From the NCBI GenBank assembly GCA_024711345.1, contig JANJTA010000025.1, forward strand, positions 20,306 through 84,305: a stretch of 64,000 nt of DNA. Reading direction: 5' to 3'. Of this stretch, positions 46,470 through 55,611 are shown in pieces. Source of the stretch: Rhodanobacter sp. GTDB lineage: Bacteria; Pseudomonadota; Gammaproteobacteria; Xanthomonadales; Rhodanobacteraceae. The translations under genes and the position numbers were made by a program. Each line of letters starts with the position of its first letter. The first letter of the stretch is position 1. The notes below the pieces were generated by a model. It saw only the letters and a program-made list of their open reading frames with translations. It had not been told where the DNA came from and did not search any database.

Positions 46470-47959
46470 TGCGCGGCCTGCTGGGCGCACTGATCCTGCT
46501 GCTGGGCAGCTGCCTGCTGCCCGCGCCGGCGCAGGCCGCGCCGGTGCGCATCGGCTCCAAGCAGTTCACCGAGTCGGTGATCCTCGGCGAACTGGCGCTG
46601 GCCGGCGCGCGCGAGGCCGGCGTCCAGGCGGTGCACCGGCGCGAGCTGGGCGGCACCCGCATCCTGTGGCGCGCCCTGCTCGACGGCGAGATCGACGCCT
46701 ATCCCGAGTACACCGGCACGCTCACCCAGGAACTGCTGCAAGGCCTGCCGGCGAACGCGGACATCGCCAGCCTGCGCGCGCGCCTCAAGCCGCTGGGCAT
46801 CGGCATCACCGACTCGCTCGGCTTCAGCGACACCTATGCGATCGGCATGCGCGACGAGGTCGCCGCACGGCTGGGCATCGCCGACATTTCCGACCTGCGG
46901 CGGCACCCCGCCCTGCGTTTCGGCTTTTCCAACGAGTTCATGGACCGCGGCGACGGCTGGCCCGGCCTGCGCCAACGCTACGGCTTGCCGCAGACCAACG
47001 TGAGCGGCCTCGACCACGCGCTGTCGTACCGCGCGGTGGCCAGCGGCGCGGTCGACGCGATCGACCTGTACAGCACCGACGCGGAAATCCCCTACTACCA
47101 CCTGCGCACGCTGCGCGACGACCGCCAGTACTTCCCGCGCTACGAGGCGGTCTACCTGTACCGCCTGGCGCTGGAGCAGAGCGCGCCCGCCTTCGTCGGC
47201 GCGCTGCACAAGCTTGCCGGCAGCATCGACGAGGACGCCATGCGCGCGATGAACGCGCGAGTGAAGCTGCGCGGCGTGAAGGAAAACGTGGTGGTGGCCG
47301 ATTTCCTCGGCATCCACGCGCACGACCAGGGCGGCGGCGTGGCGGCGCAGCTGCTCCAGCGCAGCGTCGAGCACCTCCGGCTGGTGGCGATCTCGCTGGG
47401 GCTGGCGATCCTGCTGGCGGTCCCGCTGGGCATCCTGGCGGCCCGGCGGCGGCGCCTCGGCCAGTGGCTGATCGGCCTGACCGGCATCCTGCAGACGGTG
47501 CCGTCGCTGGCGATGTTCGTGTTCATGATCCCGCTGCTCGGCATCGGCACCTGGCCGGCGATCGCCGCGCTGTTCCCGTACAGCCTGCTGCCGATCGTGC
47601 GCAACACGCACGCCGGCCTGGTCGGCATCGCGCCGGAACTGCGCGAATCGGCCGCCGCGCTGGGGCTGCCGCCCGGCGTGCGGCTGCGCCGGGTCGAGTT
47701 GCCGCTGGCGACGCGTTCGATCCTGGCCGGCATCAAGACCGCGGCGGTGATCAACGTGGGCACCGCCACGCTGGCGGCGCTGATCGGCGCCGGCGGCTAC
47801 GGCCAGCCGATCCTCACCGGCATCCGGCTGGACGACGTGGGCCTGATCCTGCAGGGCGCGGTGCCGGCTGCCGTGCTGGCGCTGCTGGTGCAGGGGCTGT
47901 TCGAGCTGGTCGAGCGCCGGCTGACGCCGCGCGGGCTGCGGCTCGAGGCACGCCAGTAG
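46469..47959 (+). CDS. Fused substrate-binding protein and permease of an osmoprotectant/ergothioneine-type ABC importer
   Basis: A 496-residue fusion. Residues 1-23 are a signal or anchor. Residues 25-285 form a periplasmic OpuAC-type binding domain (VRIGSKQFTESVILGELAL, DAYPEYTGTLTQELL, GFSNEFMDRGDGWPGL). The remainder is the permease (IAISLGLAILLAVPLGILAAR, LQTVPSLAMFVFMIPLLG, the EAA-like loop ELRESAAALGLPP). Candidate ligands are glycine betaine, choline or ergothioneine; EgtU of other bacteria has a related fusion, but with the permease first. ATP supply is from the gene directly upstream. Confidence 0.88.
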   Translation: MRGLLGALILLLGSCLLPAPAQAAPVRIGSKQFTESVILGELALAGAREAGVQAVHRRELGGTRILWRALLDGEIDAYPEYTGTLTQELLQGLPANADIASLRARLKPLGIGITDSLGFSDTYAIGMRDEVAARLGIADISDLRRHPALRFGFSNEFMDRGDGWPGLRQRYGLPQTNVSGLDHALSYRAVASGAVDAIDLYSTDAEIPYYHLRTLRDDRQYFPRYEAVYLYRLALEQSAPAFVGALHKLAGSIDEDAMRAMNARVKLRGVKENVVVADFLGIHAHDQGGGVAAQLLQRSVEHLRLVAISLGLAILLAVPLGILAARRRRLGQWLIGLTGILQTVPSLAMFVFMIPLLGIGTWPAIAALFPYSLLPIVRNTHAGLVGIAPELRESAAALGLPPGVRLRRVELPLATRSILAGIKTAAVINVGTATLAALIGAGGYGQPILTGIRLDDVGLILQGAVPAAVLALLVQGLFELVERRLTPRGLRLEARQ

Positions 47960-47966
47960 GCTGCGC

Positions 47967-48311
47967 TCAGGCCTTCCTGAGGAAGCAGACCTTCAGCACC
48001 AGTCCCTTGATCTTGTCCGAGTTGCCTTCGATGTGCTCGTGGTCGCCCTCGACCAGGCGGATGTTGCGGATCAGCGTGCCCTGCTTCAGCGGGATCGACG
48101 AGCCCTTCACCTTCAGGTCCTTGATCACCGTCACCGTGTCGCCACTGTTCAGCACATTGCCGTTGACGTCGCGCACCACCGGCGCAGCCTCGCCCGCCGG
48201 CGCCTGCGCCGCGATCGGCCACTCGTGGCCGCAGTCGGCGCAGACGTAGTTGTCGCCATCGGGATAGGTGTTTTCCATCGCGCACCGCGGGCAGGCGGGG
48301 ATGTCGGACAT
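47967..48311 (-). CDS. yjdM: Zinc-ribbon protein YjdM (PhnA family)
   Basis: A 114-residue protein: an N-terminal zinc ribbon (CPRCAMENTYPDGDNYVCADCGHEW) followed by the conserved PhnA domain (VVRDVNGNVLNSGDTVTVIKDLKVKG, VEGDHEHIEG). Despite the old name phnA it is not phosphonoacetate hydrolase; function is unknown. ATG 48311 is the family start. It is convergent with the ABC importer with only 7 bases between stop codons. Confidence 0.93.
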   Translation of the reverse strand: MSDIPACPRCAMENTYPDGDNYVCADCGHEWPIAAQAPAGEAAPVVRDVNGNVLNSGDTVTVIKDLKVKGSSIPLKQGTLIRNIRLVEGDHEHIEGNSDKIKGLVLKVCFLRKA

Positions 48312-48424
48312 CGGTCGATCCTGGTCGTTCGTCGAGCGCCGGCGATTATACGGGGCCTGCGGCACGCGTCACCGGATGGCGCCGGCTCGATTATGCTGAG
48401 CGTCCTGCCGTCGAGGTATCCGCC

Positions 48425-48979
48425 ATGTACCGTTCCCTGCTGCTGTTGCTGGCGCTCGCCATGTCCGTATCCGTCTGCCGCGCCGCCGCGCCGGAGGAAG
48501 CCGCGCTGGGCGGACTCGACCACGTCACGTTCCCGGCACCGCACCGCGTGGCCTCCGGGCGCCTGCAGGCCAGCGACATCCCCGCGCTGAAGCGCGCCGG
48601 CATCCGCCAGGTGATCGACCTCAGCCTGGACAGCGAGACGCCCGGTTTCGACGAGGCCGCCGCGGTGCGCGCGGCCGGCATCGGCTATCACAACCTGCCG
48701 ATCCGCGGCGCCGCCGATCTCACCCGCGAGCGCGTGGTGCAGTTCGACCGCCTGCTGCGCGAGGCCGGCGACCAGCCGACCCTGGTGCATTGCGCCAGCG
48801 GCAACCGGGTGGGCGCGATGATCGCCCTGCGCGCCGCGCTGCTCGGCGGCCAGTCGACCGACGCCGCGCTGGCGGAAGGCCGCCGCTGGGGCCTGAAAGG
48901 CCTGGAACCGGCCGTGCGCGAGCGGCTGCAGGCGCGAGAGGGCGAGGCCACCAAGGCCGCGACGCCGCCCGAACACTGA
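48425..48979 (+). CDS. Exported PTP/DSP-like phosphatase
   Basis: A 184-residue exported protein with signal peptide (about residues 1-21) and a cysteine-phosphatase fold. The P-loop HCASGNRVG fits Cx5R (Cys near 122). The N-terminal part, FPAPHRVASGRLQASDIPALKRAGIRQVIDLS, matches the DUF442/beta-lactamase-hydrolase-like group of small phosphatases. Probably periplasmic; the substrate is unknown. Divergent from yjdM. Confidence 0.88.
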   Translation: MYRSLLLLLALAMSVSVCRAAAPEEAALGGLDHVTFPAPHRVASGRLQASDIPALKRAGIRQVIDLSLDSETPGFDEAAAVRAAGIGYHNLPIRGAADLTRERVVQFDRLLREAGDQPTLVHCASGNRVGAMIALRAALLGGQSTDAALAEGRRWGLKGLEPAVRERLQAREGEATKAATPPEH

Positions 48980-49025
48980 AGCGGCGCGACCGACGATGCC
49001 AGGGCCGGCGCGCAAGTGGGGTACC

Positions 49026-49991
49026 ATGCGCGCCACCTCGAACTGCCCCGCCACGGCCCTGGACCCGATCCCCGCCTCGCCGCCCGTTTCCACCCCGCTG
49101 CCGCTGCGCGCGGTGCTGCTGATGCTGGCCAGTGCCGGTTTCTTCGCGCTGATGGCGGTGACCATCCGCTTCGCCTCGGCCCAGCTGCACCCGTTCCAGA
49201 TCACCTTCTTCCGCAGCACGTTCGGCGCCCTGTTCGCCCTGCCACTGCTGCACGGGCACGGCCTGGCGCTGCTGCGCACGCCACGCTTCGGCTTCTACGT
49301 GATGCGCTGCGTGCTCGGCATGGGCGGCATGCTGGCCGGCTTCTGGGCGATCGTGAACCTGCCGCTGGCCGAGGCGGTGGCGCTGTCGTACTCCTCGCCG
49401 TTGTTCGTCACCATCGGCGCGGTGATCTTTCTCGGTGAGGTCGTGCGCCGGCGCCGCTGGAGCGCGGTGGTGGCCGGCTTCATCGGCGTGCTGGTGATCG
49501 TGCGCCCCGGCAGCGCGGCGTTCGCCGCCGGCAGCCTGGTGGCCCTGCTCGCGGCGGCGCTGACCGGCGCGGTGACGATCAGCATCAAGTCGCTGACCGG
49601 CAGCGAGCCGGCCGACCGCATCGTGCTGCTGACCACGCTGCTGTGGGTGCCGCTGTCGCTGCCCGCTGCGCTGACCGTCTGGCAATGGCCACATGCCGGC
49701 ATCTGGCCATGGCTGGTGCTGTCCGGCGCGCTGGGCACCAGCGGCCACTGGTGCTGGACGCGCGCGCTGCGGCTGGCCGACGCCTCGCTGCTGGCGCCGT
49801 TCAGCTACCTGCAGTTGCTGATCGTGGCCGTGCTGGCGTGGTGGATCTTCGGCGAACAGGTGGACCGCTACACCGCGGTCGGCGCGGCCATCATCATCGG
49901 CGCCAGCCTGTACATTGCCCGGCGCGAACACAACCTCGCGCGCCAGCGGCGCCGCGAGCTGCGCGCCGCAAACGCCGAGCCGTCGATCTGA
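49026..49991 (+). CDS. EamA/DMT family transporter
   Basis: A 321-residue protein with ten predicted membrane helices in two EamA repeats of five. Landmarks: LMAVTIRFASAQLHPFQITFFRSTFGALFALPLL in repeat 1, ALSYSSPLFVTIGAVIFLGE at its end, and ADASLLAPFSYLQLLIVAVLAWWIFGEQ in repeat 2. It may export metabolites or amino acids. ATG 49026 follows a GGGG sequence; ATG 48996 would add ten residues. The C-terminus is a short Arg-rich cytoplasmic tail. Confidence 0.9.
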   Translation: MRATSNCPATALDPIPASPPVSTPLPLRAVLLMLASAGFFALMAVTIRFASAQLHPFQITFFRSTFGALFALPLLHGHGLALLRTPRFGFYVMRCVLGMGGMLAGFWAIVNLPLAEAVALSYSSPLFVTIGAVIFLGEVVRRRRWSAVVAGFIGVLVIVRPGSAAFAAGSLVALLAAALTGAVTISIKSLTGSEPADRIVLLTTLLWVPLSLPAALTVWQWPHAGIWPWLVLSGALGTSGHWCWTRALRLADASLLAPFSYLQLLIVAVLAWWIFGEQVDRYTAVGAAIIIGASLYIARREHNLARQRRRELRAANAEPSI

Positions 49992-50013
49992 CGCGAACCG
50001 CGTCCGGCGCCGG

Positions 50014-50703
50014 TCACTCCACGTCGGACCAGGCCGGCAGCTCCGCCAGATCCGCAAGGTCCGGCAGGCTGGCCAGCTCCGCCAGCAGGTTGGACGGCTC
50101 GGGCGCAGCTGCCGCCGCCAGCGGCCAGCGGCCCACCACCTCGTACCTGGACTGGCCGAAGAAACTGCGGATCAGCACGAACTCGGACACCTGCCACTGG
50201 ATCGCCGCGACCGATTCCTCGACCGCATCGACGGCATGGCCGTGCAGCACGGCCACGTGCGGCAGGAAGCTGGACACGCCGCTGACCTGCAGCCCCACGC
50301 GCGATTGCGCCGCGGCAATCGCCTTGCGCAGCTCCAGCGCCACGGCAGTGGTGAGGCCGTCCGCGCACAGCACGAACGGAAACCGCCCCTCCCTGGCGCT
50401 GAAGCGCATCGCCGCATCCAGGGTGACGGTGAACTCCTGGGCGCGCACCTCGCCAGCCGCGGCCAGCAGCGCTTCTTCCAGCGGCCGGCGCAGCCGCTCG
50501 GGCCTGCCCATCGGGCACAGCGTCAGGTGCAGATCCTCGATGCCGACCGGCACCCCGTCGACCCGGTGCGACTTGCGGAAACGTTCGCCCACGCCAGCGA
50601 TCGCACGACGGGTCTGCTCATCCGGCAGCAACGCAAAAAAGTAGTTGATGCCGGCGGCGAGTTCGAACGGGTTGGTTGAAGTGGAAATGAGCGCTGCCTC
50701 CAT
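50014..50703 (-). CDS. 2H phosphoesterase / 2'-5' RNA ligase family protein
   Basis: A 229-residue 2H-superfamily protein. The first motif is DLHLTLCPMG (near 59), and the second is LPHVAVLHG (near 148), with Thr replaced by Ala (HVAV instead of HxTx), so activity may be altered. It starts INYFFALLPDEQTRR after a 17-residue leader; ATG 50703 is the likely start, though the frame is open to 50853. The last 25 residues are a Leu/Ala-rich repeat-like tail (LADLADLAEL). A typical ThpR lies at 37503-38129, so the genome window has two members. Confidence 0.8.
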   Translation of the reverse strand: MEAALISTSTNPFELAAGINYFFALLPDEQTRRAIAGVGERFRKSHRVDGVPVGIEDLHLTLCPMGRPERLRRPLEEALLAAAGEVRAQEFTVTLDAAMRFSAREGRFPFVLCADGLTTAVALELRKAIAAAQSRVGLQVSGVSSFLPHVAVLHGHAVDAVEESVAAIQWQVSEFVLIRSFFGQSRYEVVGRWPLAAAAAPEPSNLLAELASLPDLADLAELPAWSDVE

Positions 50704-50934
50704 GCCGTCACGCCAGTACCCCCTTGCCGGCGGTCCCGCGACACCCAGGCCGGTTCGGTCAATAGAGTCGAGCTTGCCGCTTGTCGAGGAGGCGCACAAG
50801 TACCGTCCTCGCCCACGGCCCGAGGCAGCGCTCATATCCCCGCTCCGCGACATGATCCATGACGACCGCGGGGCGGCTTCCCACGCTGGAACCGCGTGTG
50901 TAGATTCTCCGAACCCGCACGCGCGATTCGAGCC

Positions 50935-52194
50935 ATGTCGCCACCGTTATCCGCCGCCCTTCTCTGCCTGTTCGCATTTGTTGTGCCCATGGCGACCGCT
51001 ACAGGGGCCGGTCAACCGCAGGCGCGCAACTTCTTTCAGGAACTCAAGCCGCTACCCAACGATCTGGCGCGCTACCAGTACCTGCACCAGCTGATGCCGC
51101 AACTTTCCGAGGACGAGCGGAAGCAGGCGCGCCAGTTCCTCGCCTTCGCCGATGCCAACCTTGGCCTGTACCGGGTCGCCATCAGCGACTTTCCGTTCAC
51201 CAGCGCCGGTCACGTCGATCTGGCCATGCCGTCACCCGCGCAATGGCGTGCCGGCGACGCTGTGGAGGCCATCGCCAGGCTCGCCGCGCACCGCCGCATC
51301 GTGATGGTCAACGAGGCTCACCACGACCCGCACACCCGCTTGCTTACGCTGGCACTGCTGCCGCGCCTGCGCGCGCTGGGCTACACACATTTCGCCGCCG
51401 AGGCGCTCGGCGAAAGGGATACCGGCCTGATGCGCCGTGGTTACCCGGTGACCGCGAGCGGAAGCGAATATCTGCGCGAACCACTGTACGGCAGCATCGT
51501 GCGCGAGGCGATCCGGCTCGGCTTCGTGATCGTGCCGTACGAGTCGTCCGACATGACGCCGCAAATCCGGGAAAACAGCCAGGCAAGCAATCTGTACCAC
51601 CGTGTGTTCGTGGCCGATCCATCGGCACGCCTGTTCGTGCATGCGGGCTACGCGCATATCGACAAGGCTCCCGGCGGGCTGGGCGAGGATATCCGGCCGA
51701 TGGCGATGGAGCTGAAGCGCCTGAGCGGTTTCGATCCCCTGTCCATTAACCAGACCGAATTCCGTGGCGTCGATTCCGCACGACAGTCGCCGCATTACCG
51801 GCAACTGGTCGCGGCATTCCACCCATACAGGGCGGTGGTTCTGCTGAACCGCGGGAATGGCAAGCCCTGGAGCGCCCACGCGCAGCGCAATGACGTCAGC
51901 GTGATCCTCCCGCCGAGCAGCGACACCCAGCGTCCCGGCTGGCTGCGCCGCGACCGGCGGCGCCATGCGTGGTCGATCGACACGGCCCTGTGCTCCGGCA
52001 CGCGCCCTTGCGTGATCGAAGCGCGACCGACGACCGAACCGGACGACGCCACGCCGGCCGACCGTTACACCCTGCTGGGCACGCACGAGCAAGCCGCCCT
52101 TTATCTGCGGCCAGGCAAATACCGGGTGCGGGCGTGGGGAGTGAGTGGCAGGACGCTGGGCGAGCGCCGCATGGCGATCGGCAACGGCAAGTGA
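50935..52194 (+). CDS. Exported TIKI/ChaN/EreA-superfamily-like protein (paralogue 2)
   Basis: A 419-residue exported protein (signal peptide ends near ATATG). The central domain matches the paralogue at 17288-18697 in order and spacing: [69 protein letters not shown]. It also shares the C-terminal [12 protein letters not shown]. The NEAH, AAE and GYAH motifs are conserved in both, which makes them likely metal or active-site residues. It is isolated, without a peptidase neighbour. The ATG at 50935 follows the divergent 2H gene by 231 bases. Confidence 0.72.
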   Translation: MSPPLSAALLCLFAFVVPMATATGAGQPQARNFFQELKPLPNDLARYQYLHQLMPQLSEDERKQARQFLAFADANLGLYRVAISDFPFTSAGHVDLAMPSPAQWRAGDAVEAIARLAAHRRIVMVNEAHHDPHTRLLTLALLPRLRALGYTHFAAEALGERDTGLMRRGYPVTASGSEYLREPLYGSIVREAIRLGFVIVPYESSDMTPQIRENSQASNLYHRVFVADPSARLFVHAGYAHIDKAPGGLGEDIRPMAMELKRLSGFDPLSINQTEFRGVDSARQSPHYRQLVAAFHPYRAVVLLNRGNGKPWSAHAQRNDVSVILPPSSDTQRPGWLRRDRRRHAWSIDTALCSGTRPCVIEARPTTEPDDATPADRYTLLGTHEQAALYLRPGKYRVRAWGVSGRTLGERRMAIGNGK

Positions 52195-52197
52195 GGG

Positions 52198-52214
52198 GCG
52201 CCGCCGCGCGGCGC
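52198..52214. terminator. Hairpin between convergent genes
   Basis: A perfect 7-base stem (GCGCCGC at 52198-52204 with GCGGCGC at 52208-52214) and a 3-base loop directly follow the TIKI-like stop codon and precede the 3' end of the convergent zinc-finger gene. Probably a weak two-way terminator. Confidence 0.45.
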
Positions 52215-52221
52215 AGGGGCG

Positions 52222-52488
52222 TCAGCGCAGCTGGCTGTCCTTGCTGCCGCGGCGGTTGTACAGGCTGGCGTTGCGCTGCTCGGCGTCCTGCGCCTGCTGG
52301 CAGGCCACGCACAGGCGCACGCCGGGCACGGCCTGGCGCCGCGCGGCGGGGATCGGCGCGTCGCATTCCTCGCAGCGCTCCCGGCCCGGGCCCTGGCGCA
52401 ATTGCTGGCGCGCACGCTGCACGCCATCGTTGACCGTGGCGTCGATCTGGTCCTGCACCGCGCCGTCGCCGGCCCAACCGGTTGCCAT
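52222..52488 (-). CDS. DksA/TraR C4-type zinc-finger protein (YbiI-like)
   Basis: An 88-residue protein with a C4 zinc finger [26 protein letters not shown] (residues 38-63), the pattern of DksA/TraR proteins. It lacks the long coiled coil of DksA and is close in size to E. coli YbiI. Such short members may bind the RNA-polymerase secondary channel, which has been shown for TraR but not for this group. ATG 52488 is the family start. Confidence 0.88.
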   Translation of the reverse strand: MATGWAGDGAVQDQIDATVNDGVQRARQQLRQGPGRERCEECDAPIPAARRQAVPGVRLCVACQQAQDAEQRNASLYNRRGSKDSQLR

Positions 52489-52682
52489 GGGAATCTCCGA
52501 AGGTATGACGGTATGCGCTTGTCTCGCCAAGGACTTGGGTGCATCCGGGCAGCGTTTCAAGCCGTGGCGGCGCCCCGTCGCCGGCGGCCACGGCCAGATG
52601 CCACCGCTGCGGCGATTGGCGTCATCGCCTTCGCCGCCGCAGGTGCCAGAATGCGCTTTCCGCCCCGCCAGGAGAATGCGTC

Positions 52683-54452
52683 GTGAGCACGCCCTCGCCC
52701 GCCACCACCGAGCAGCCCGCGCTGCGCAGCGACGACAGCGTCGCCAAGCAGCTGTTCCTGGGCAACATCCTGGAGGAGAACCTGTTCCCCTACCCGCAGA
52801 TCCGCGCGCGCGACCGCGAGATGCTGGGCGCGATGACCGATGCGATCGACCAGTTCCTCGCCGACAAGACGGCCGAACTGAAGCAGTACGACCGCGACGC
52901 CGAGCAGCCGGCCGAGTTCATCCAGGCGCTGCGCGAGATGGGCCTGTTCGGCCTGATCATCCCCGAGGCGTTCGGCGGCATGGAACTCTCCAACGGCGCC
53001 TACGCGCGCGTGCTGGGCCAGACCTCCAGCCACGACAGCTCGGTGTCGTTGACCATCGGCGCGCACAGCTCGATCGGCATGAAGGGCCTGCTCCTGTTCG
53101 GCAGCGACGAGCAGAAGCAGCGCTACCTGCCGAAGCTGGCCACCGGCGAGATGATCGCCGCGTTCTGCCTGACCGAATCGGGCGCCGGCTCCGACGCCGC
53201 CTCGATCCGCACCAAGGCGACGCGCAACGACGACGGCAGCTGGACGCTCAGCGGCGAGAAGATCTGGATCACCAACGGCGGCATCGCCGACTTCTACACC
53301 GTGTTCGCGCGCACCGACACGCCCGAGGGCAAGATCACCGCGTTCCTGGTCGAGGCGAAGTGGCCGGGCGTGAGCCACGGTCCGCACGAGGACAAGATGG
53401 GCATCCGCGCCTCGAGCACCACCACCGTCGCCTTCGCCGACGTGCGGGTGCCGGCGCAGAACGTGCTCGGCCCGGTCGGCAAGGGCTTCAAGGTGGCCAT
53501 GAGCATCCTCAACTCCGGCCGCACCGGTCTGGGCGGCGGCGCCGTCGGCGGCATGCGCACGCTGATCCGGCTCGCCTGTGCGCAGGCGAAGGAGCGCAAG
53601 CAGTTCGGCCAGTCGATCGCCGAGTTCGGCCTGGTGCGCGAGAAGATCGCGCAGATGAGCGTGGACTGCTTCGCCGCCGAGAGCGCGGTGTGGATGGTCG
53701 CGCACCTGATCGACGGCGGCGCCGGCGACTACTCGGTCGAGGCGGCGATGAGCAAGGTGTTCGCCAGCGAGGCGGTGCAGCGCGCGTCGTACGAAGCGCT
53801 GCAGATCGCCGCCGGCAACGGCTTCATGCGCGAATTTCCGTACGAGCAGATCACCCGCGACACGCGCATCTTGTCGATCTTCGAGGGTACCAACGAGATC
53901 CTGCGCCTGTACGTCGCACTGTCCGGCCTGAAGGGTGTGGGCGCGGGCCTCTCCGAGCTGAAGGCCGCCGTGGGCGACATCTTCAACGACCCGATCAAGG
54001 GCTTCGGCGTGCTCGGCACGTACACCGGCCGGCGCGTGCGCGAAGCCACCGGCTACGGCATCGACCGCATCGCGCACGAACTCTCGCCGCGGCTGCGCAA
54101 GGTGGCGGCCACCTACGAGAAGTACACGGTGGAGCTGTCCAAGTCGTCCGACGCGCTGCTGCGCCGCTACGGCAAGAAGGTGGCCGACCAGCAGCACGCG
54201 CAGAAGCGCCTGGCCGACATCGCCATCGACCTGTTCGTGGGCCTGTGCGTGCTGTCGCGCGCCGACGCGCTGGCGAAGCAATCCCACCCGGCCGCCGACG
54301 AGGCCGCCAGCATCGCCGAAATCTTCGCTCGACAGGCACGCCGGCGCATGGCGCGCAACGTGCGCGGGCTGGAGCGCAACGAAGACGAGGCGATCGAACA
54401 GTTGGCCGGTGCGGTGCTCGCGCACGACGGCTACCCGTTCGACGTGATCTGA
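52683..54452 (+). CDS. Acyl-CoA dehydrogenase family protein, long (VLCAD/ACAD9-like) form
   Basis: A 589-residue flavoprotein. The core (about 30-420) has [19 protein letters not shown] and [17 protein letters not shown] for FAD and substrate binding, and [12 protein letters not shown] with the catalytic Glu. An extra C-terminal helical domain (about 430-589) matches very-long-chain/ACAD9-type enzymes, which bind membranes. It should oxidise long acyl-CoA in beta-oxidation. GTG 52683 has AGGAG eight bases upstream. The OsmC gene follows 23 bases downstream. Confidence 0.92.
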   Translation: MSTPSPATTEQPALRSDDSVAKQLFLGNILEENLFPYPQIRARDREMLGAMTDAIDQFLADKTAELKQYDRDAEQPAEFIQALREMGLFGLIIPEAFGGMELSNGAYARVLGQTSSHDSSVSLTIGAHSSIGMKGLLLFGSDEQKQRYLPKLATGEMIAAFCLTESGAGSDAASIRTKATRNDDGSWTLSGEKIWITNGGIADFYTVFARTDTPEGKITAFLVEAKWPGVSHGPHEDKMGIRASSTTTVAFADVRVPAQNVLGPVGKGFKVAMSILNSGRTGLGGGAVGGMRTLIRLACAQAKERKQFGQSIAEFGLVREKIAQMSVDCFAAESAVWMVAHLIDGGAGDYSVEAAMSKVFASEAVQRASYEALQIAAGNGFMREFPYEQITRDTRILSIFEGTNEILRLYVALSGLKGVGAGLSELKAAVGDIFNDPIKGFGVLGTYTGRRVREATGYGIDRIAHELSPRLRKVAATYEKYTVELSKSSDALLRRYGKKVADQQHAQKRLADIAIDLFVGLCVLSRADALAKQSHPAADEAASIAEIFARQARRRMARNVRGLERNEDEAIEQLAGAVLAHDGYPFDVI

Positions 54453-54475
54453 AACCCGCCCAAGGAGAAGCTTCC

Positions 54476-54892
54476 ATGAGTACACCCACCGTCCGCGCCC
54501 GCACCGGCAGCGCGCCGTACGCAGTCGATTTCACCGACGACCAGGGCAATACCTGGCGCGCCGACGAACCAGTCGACGAGGGCGGCGCCAATACCGGCCC
54601 GGCGCCGCACCGGCTGCTGCTGTCCGCGCTGGGCGCCTGCACCGCGATCACGCTGCAGATGTACGCCGCGCGCAAGGGCTGGCCGCTGCGCCATGTCGAC
54701 GTCGAACTCAAGTTCAACCCCGACGGCACGCCTGCGGCGGGCAACGACATCACCCGCCTGATCACGCTCGAGGGCGAGCTGGACGACGAGCAGCGCGAAC
54801 GCCTGCTGCAGATCGCCAACAAGTGCCCCATCCACAAGGTGCTGACCGGCGAGGTGCGCATCGCCTCGCGGCTTGGCGGCGATTCGCCGTAA
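54476..54892 (+). CDS. OsmC family peroxidase-like protein
   Basis: A 138-residue OsmC-fold protein with the two conserved Cys: [21 protein letters not shown] (near residue 56) and [12 protein letters not shown] (near 119). The pair reduces organic hydroperoxides in characterised members. AAGGAG lies eight bases before the ATG. It sits directly behind the acyl-CoA dehydrogenase gene, perhaps to handle lipid peroxides (inference). Confidence 0.92.
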   Translation: MSTPTVRARTGSAPYAVDFTDDQGNTWRADEPVDEGGANTGPAPHRLLLSALGACTAITLQMYAARKGWPLRHVDVELKFNPDGTPAAGNDITRLITLEGELDDEQRERLLQIANKCPIHKVLTGEVRIASRLGGDSP

Positions 54893-54909
54893 TGCGCCGA
54901 CGTCCCGGT

Positions 54910-54928
54910 GCGGCCACGCCCTGGCCGC
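54910..54928. terminator. Hairpin after OsmC gene
   Basis: GCGGCCA pairs with TGGCCGC (7-base stem, 5-base loop) 17 bases after the osmC stop. It probably separates that operon from the NOR-like operon that follows. Confidence 0.5.
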
Positions 54929-54998
54929 CCGGAAGGCCGGTCCGACGCGGAATCCGGGCCGGCATCACGCGCCCGCCGCGTCCATGCTTCGCCCCGCC

Positions 54999-55028
54999 TT
55001 GACATCACCACCAAGGTGGGAGTAGATG
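54999..55028 (+). promoter_or_regulatory. Candidate promoter with dyad for the NOR-like operon
   Basis: TTGACA at 54999-55004 is a perfect -35 box. A -10-like TAGATG lies 18 bases on. The spacer contains the palindrome CCACCAAGGTGG at 55008-55019. A dyad between -35 and -10 is the pattern of MerR-type activator sites, though other repressors also bind there. The first gene starts at 55063. Confidence 0.5.
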
Positions 55029-55062
55029 CGGGCACGTGGCGCTTTCCGGGGAGGGAACGACC

Positions 55063-55611
55063 ATGGTCTTTCAGAACGTGATTTGGGCGATCACGCTGAC
55101 CGGAATGGGGCTGGTGGCACTGGGCTTCATTTACGCCATCGCGCAGGCCGGCAAGCCGGCCGATACCGCCGAAGCGGAGCGGGCACACCGAACATCCATC
55201 AGCTTGCGCCGCGCCTTGTTCGCGGCGCTTTTGCTGTTGGGCATCGGCATCGCCTGGGCCAGCCTGCGGCCCTTCCCCATCCCACCGCAGCACCAGCCGC
55301 TGCAGGCAGCACAGGTGGTCGAGGTGGTCGGCCACCAGTGGACCTGGGATGTCAGCCCGACCCACCTGAGGGCTGACGAGCCGGTGGAGTTCCGGGTGAC
55401 CGCCAGCGACGTCAACCACGGTTTCGCGATCTACGCCCCGGATGGCCGCATCGTCATCCAGACCCAGGCGATGCCCGGCTTCACCAACAAGATCCTGTAC
55501 ACGTTCCGCACGCCGGGCACCTACAGGATCATGTGCCTCGAATACTGCGGCGTCGCCCACAACGGGATGACCGCCGAATTCGACGTCGCCGCGCGGGAGG
55601 ACAAGTCATGA
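55063..55611 (+). CDS. NorS-like CuA subunit (subunit II) of an sNOR-type heme-copper reductase
   Basis: A 182-residue membrane-anchored cupredoxin with two N-terminal helices (IWAITLTGMGLVALGFIYAIA; LFAALLLLGIGIAWAS) and a periplasmic CuA domain. All ligands are visible: His in DVNHGFAIY, then CLEYCGVAHNGM (Cys158, Glu160, Cys162, His166, Met169). It receives electrons from cytochrome c. It is shorter than classical CoxB. ATG 55063 has GGGAGGGAA upstream. The stop overlaps the subunit I start. It could be named cytochrome c oxidase subunit II by similarity; the gene order and subunit I features favour NorS. Confidence 0.8.
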   Translation: MVFQNVIWAITLTGMGLVALGFIYAIAQAGKPADTAEAERAHRTSISLRRALFAALLLLGIGIAWASLRPFPIPPQHQPLQAAQVVEVVGHQWTWDVSPTHLRADEPVEFRVTASDVNHGFAIYAPDGRIVIQTQAMPGFTNKILYTFRTPGTYRIMCLEYCGVAHNGMTAEFDVAAREDKS

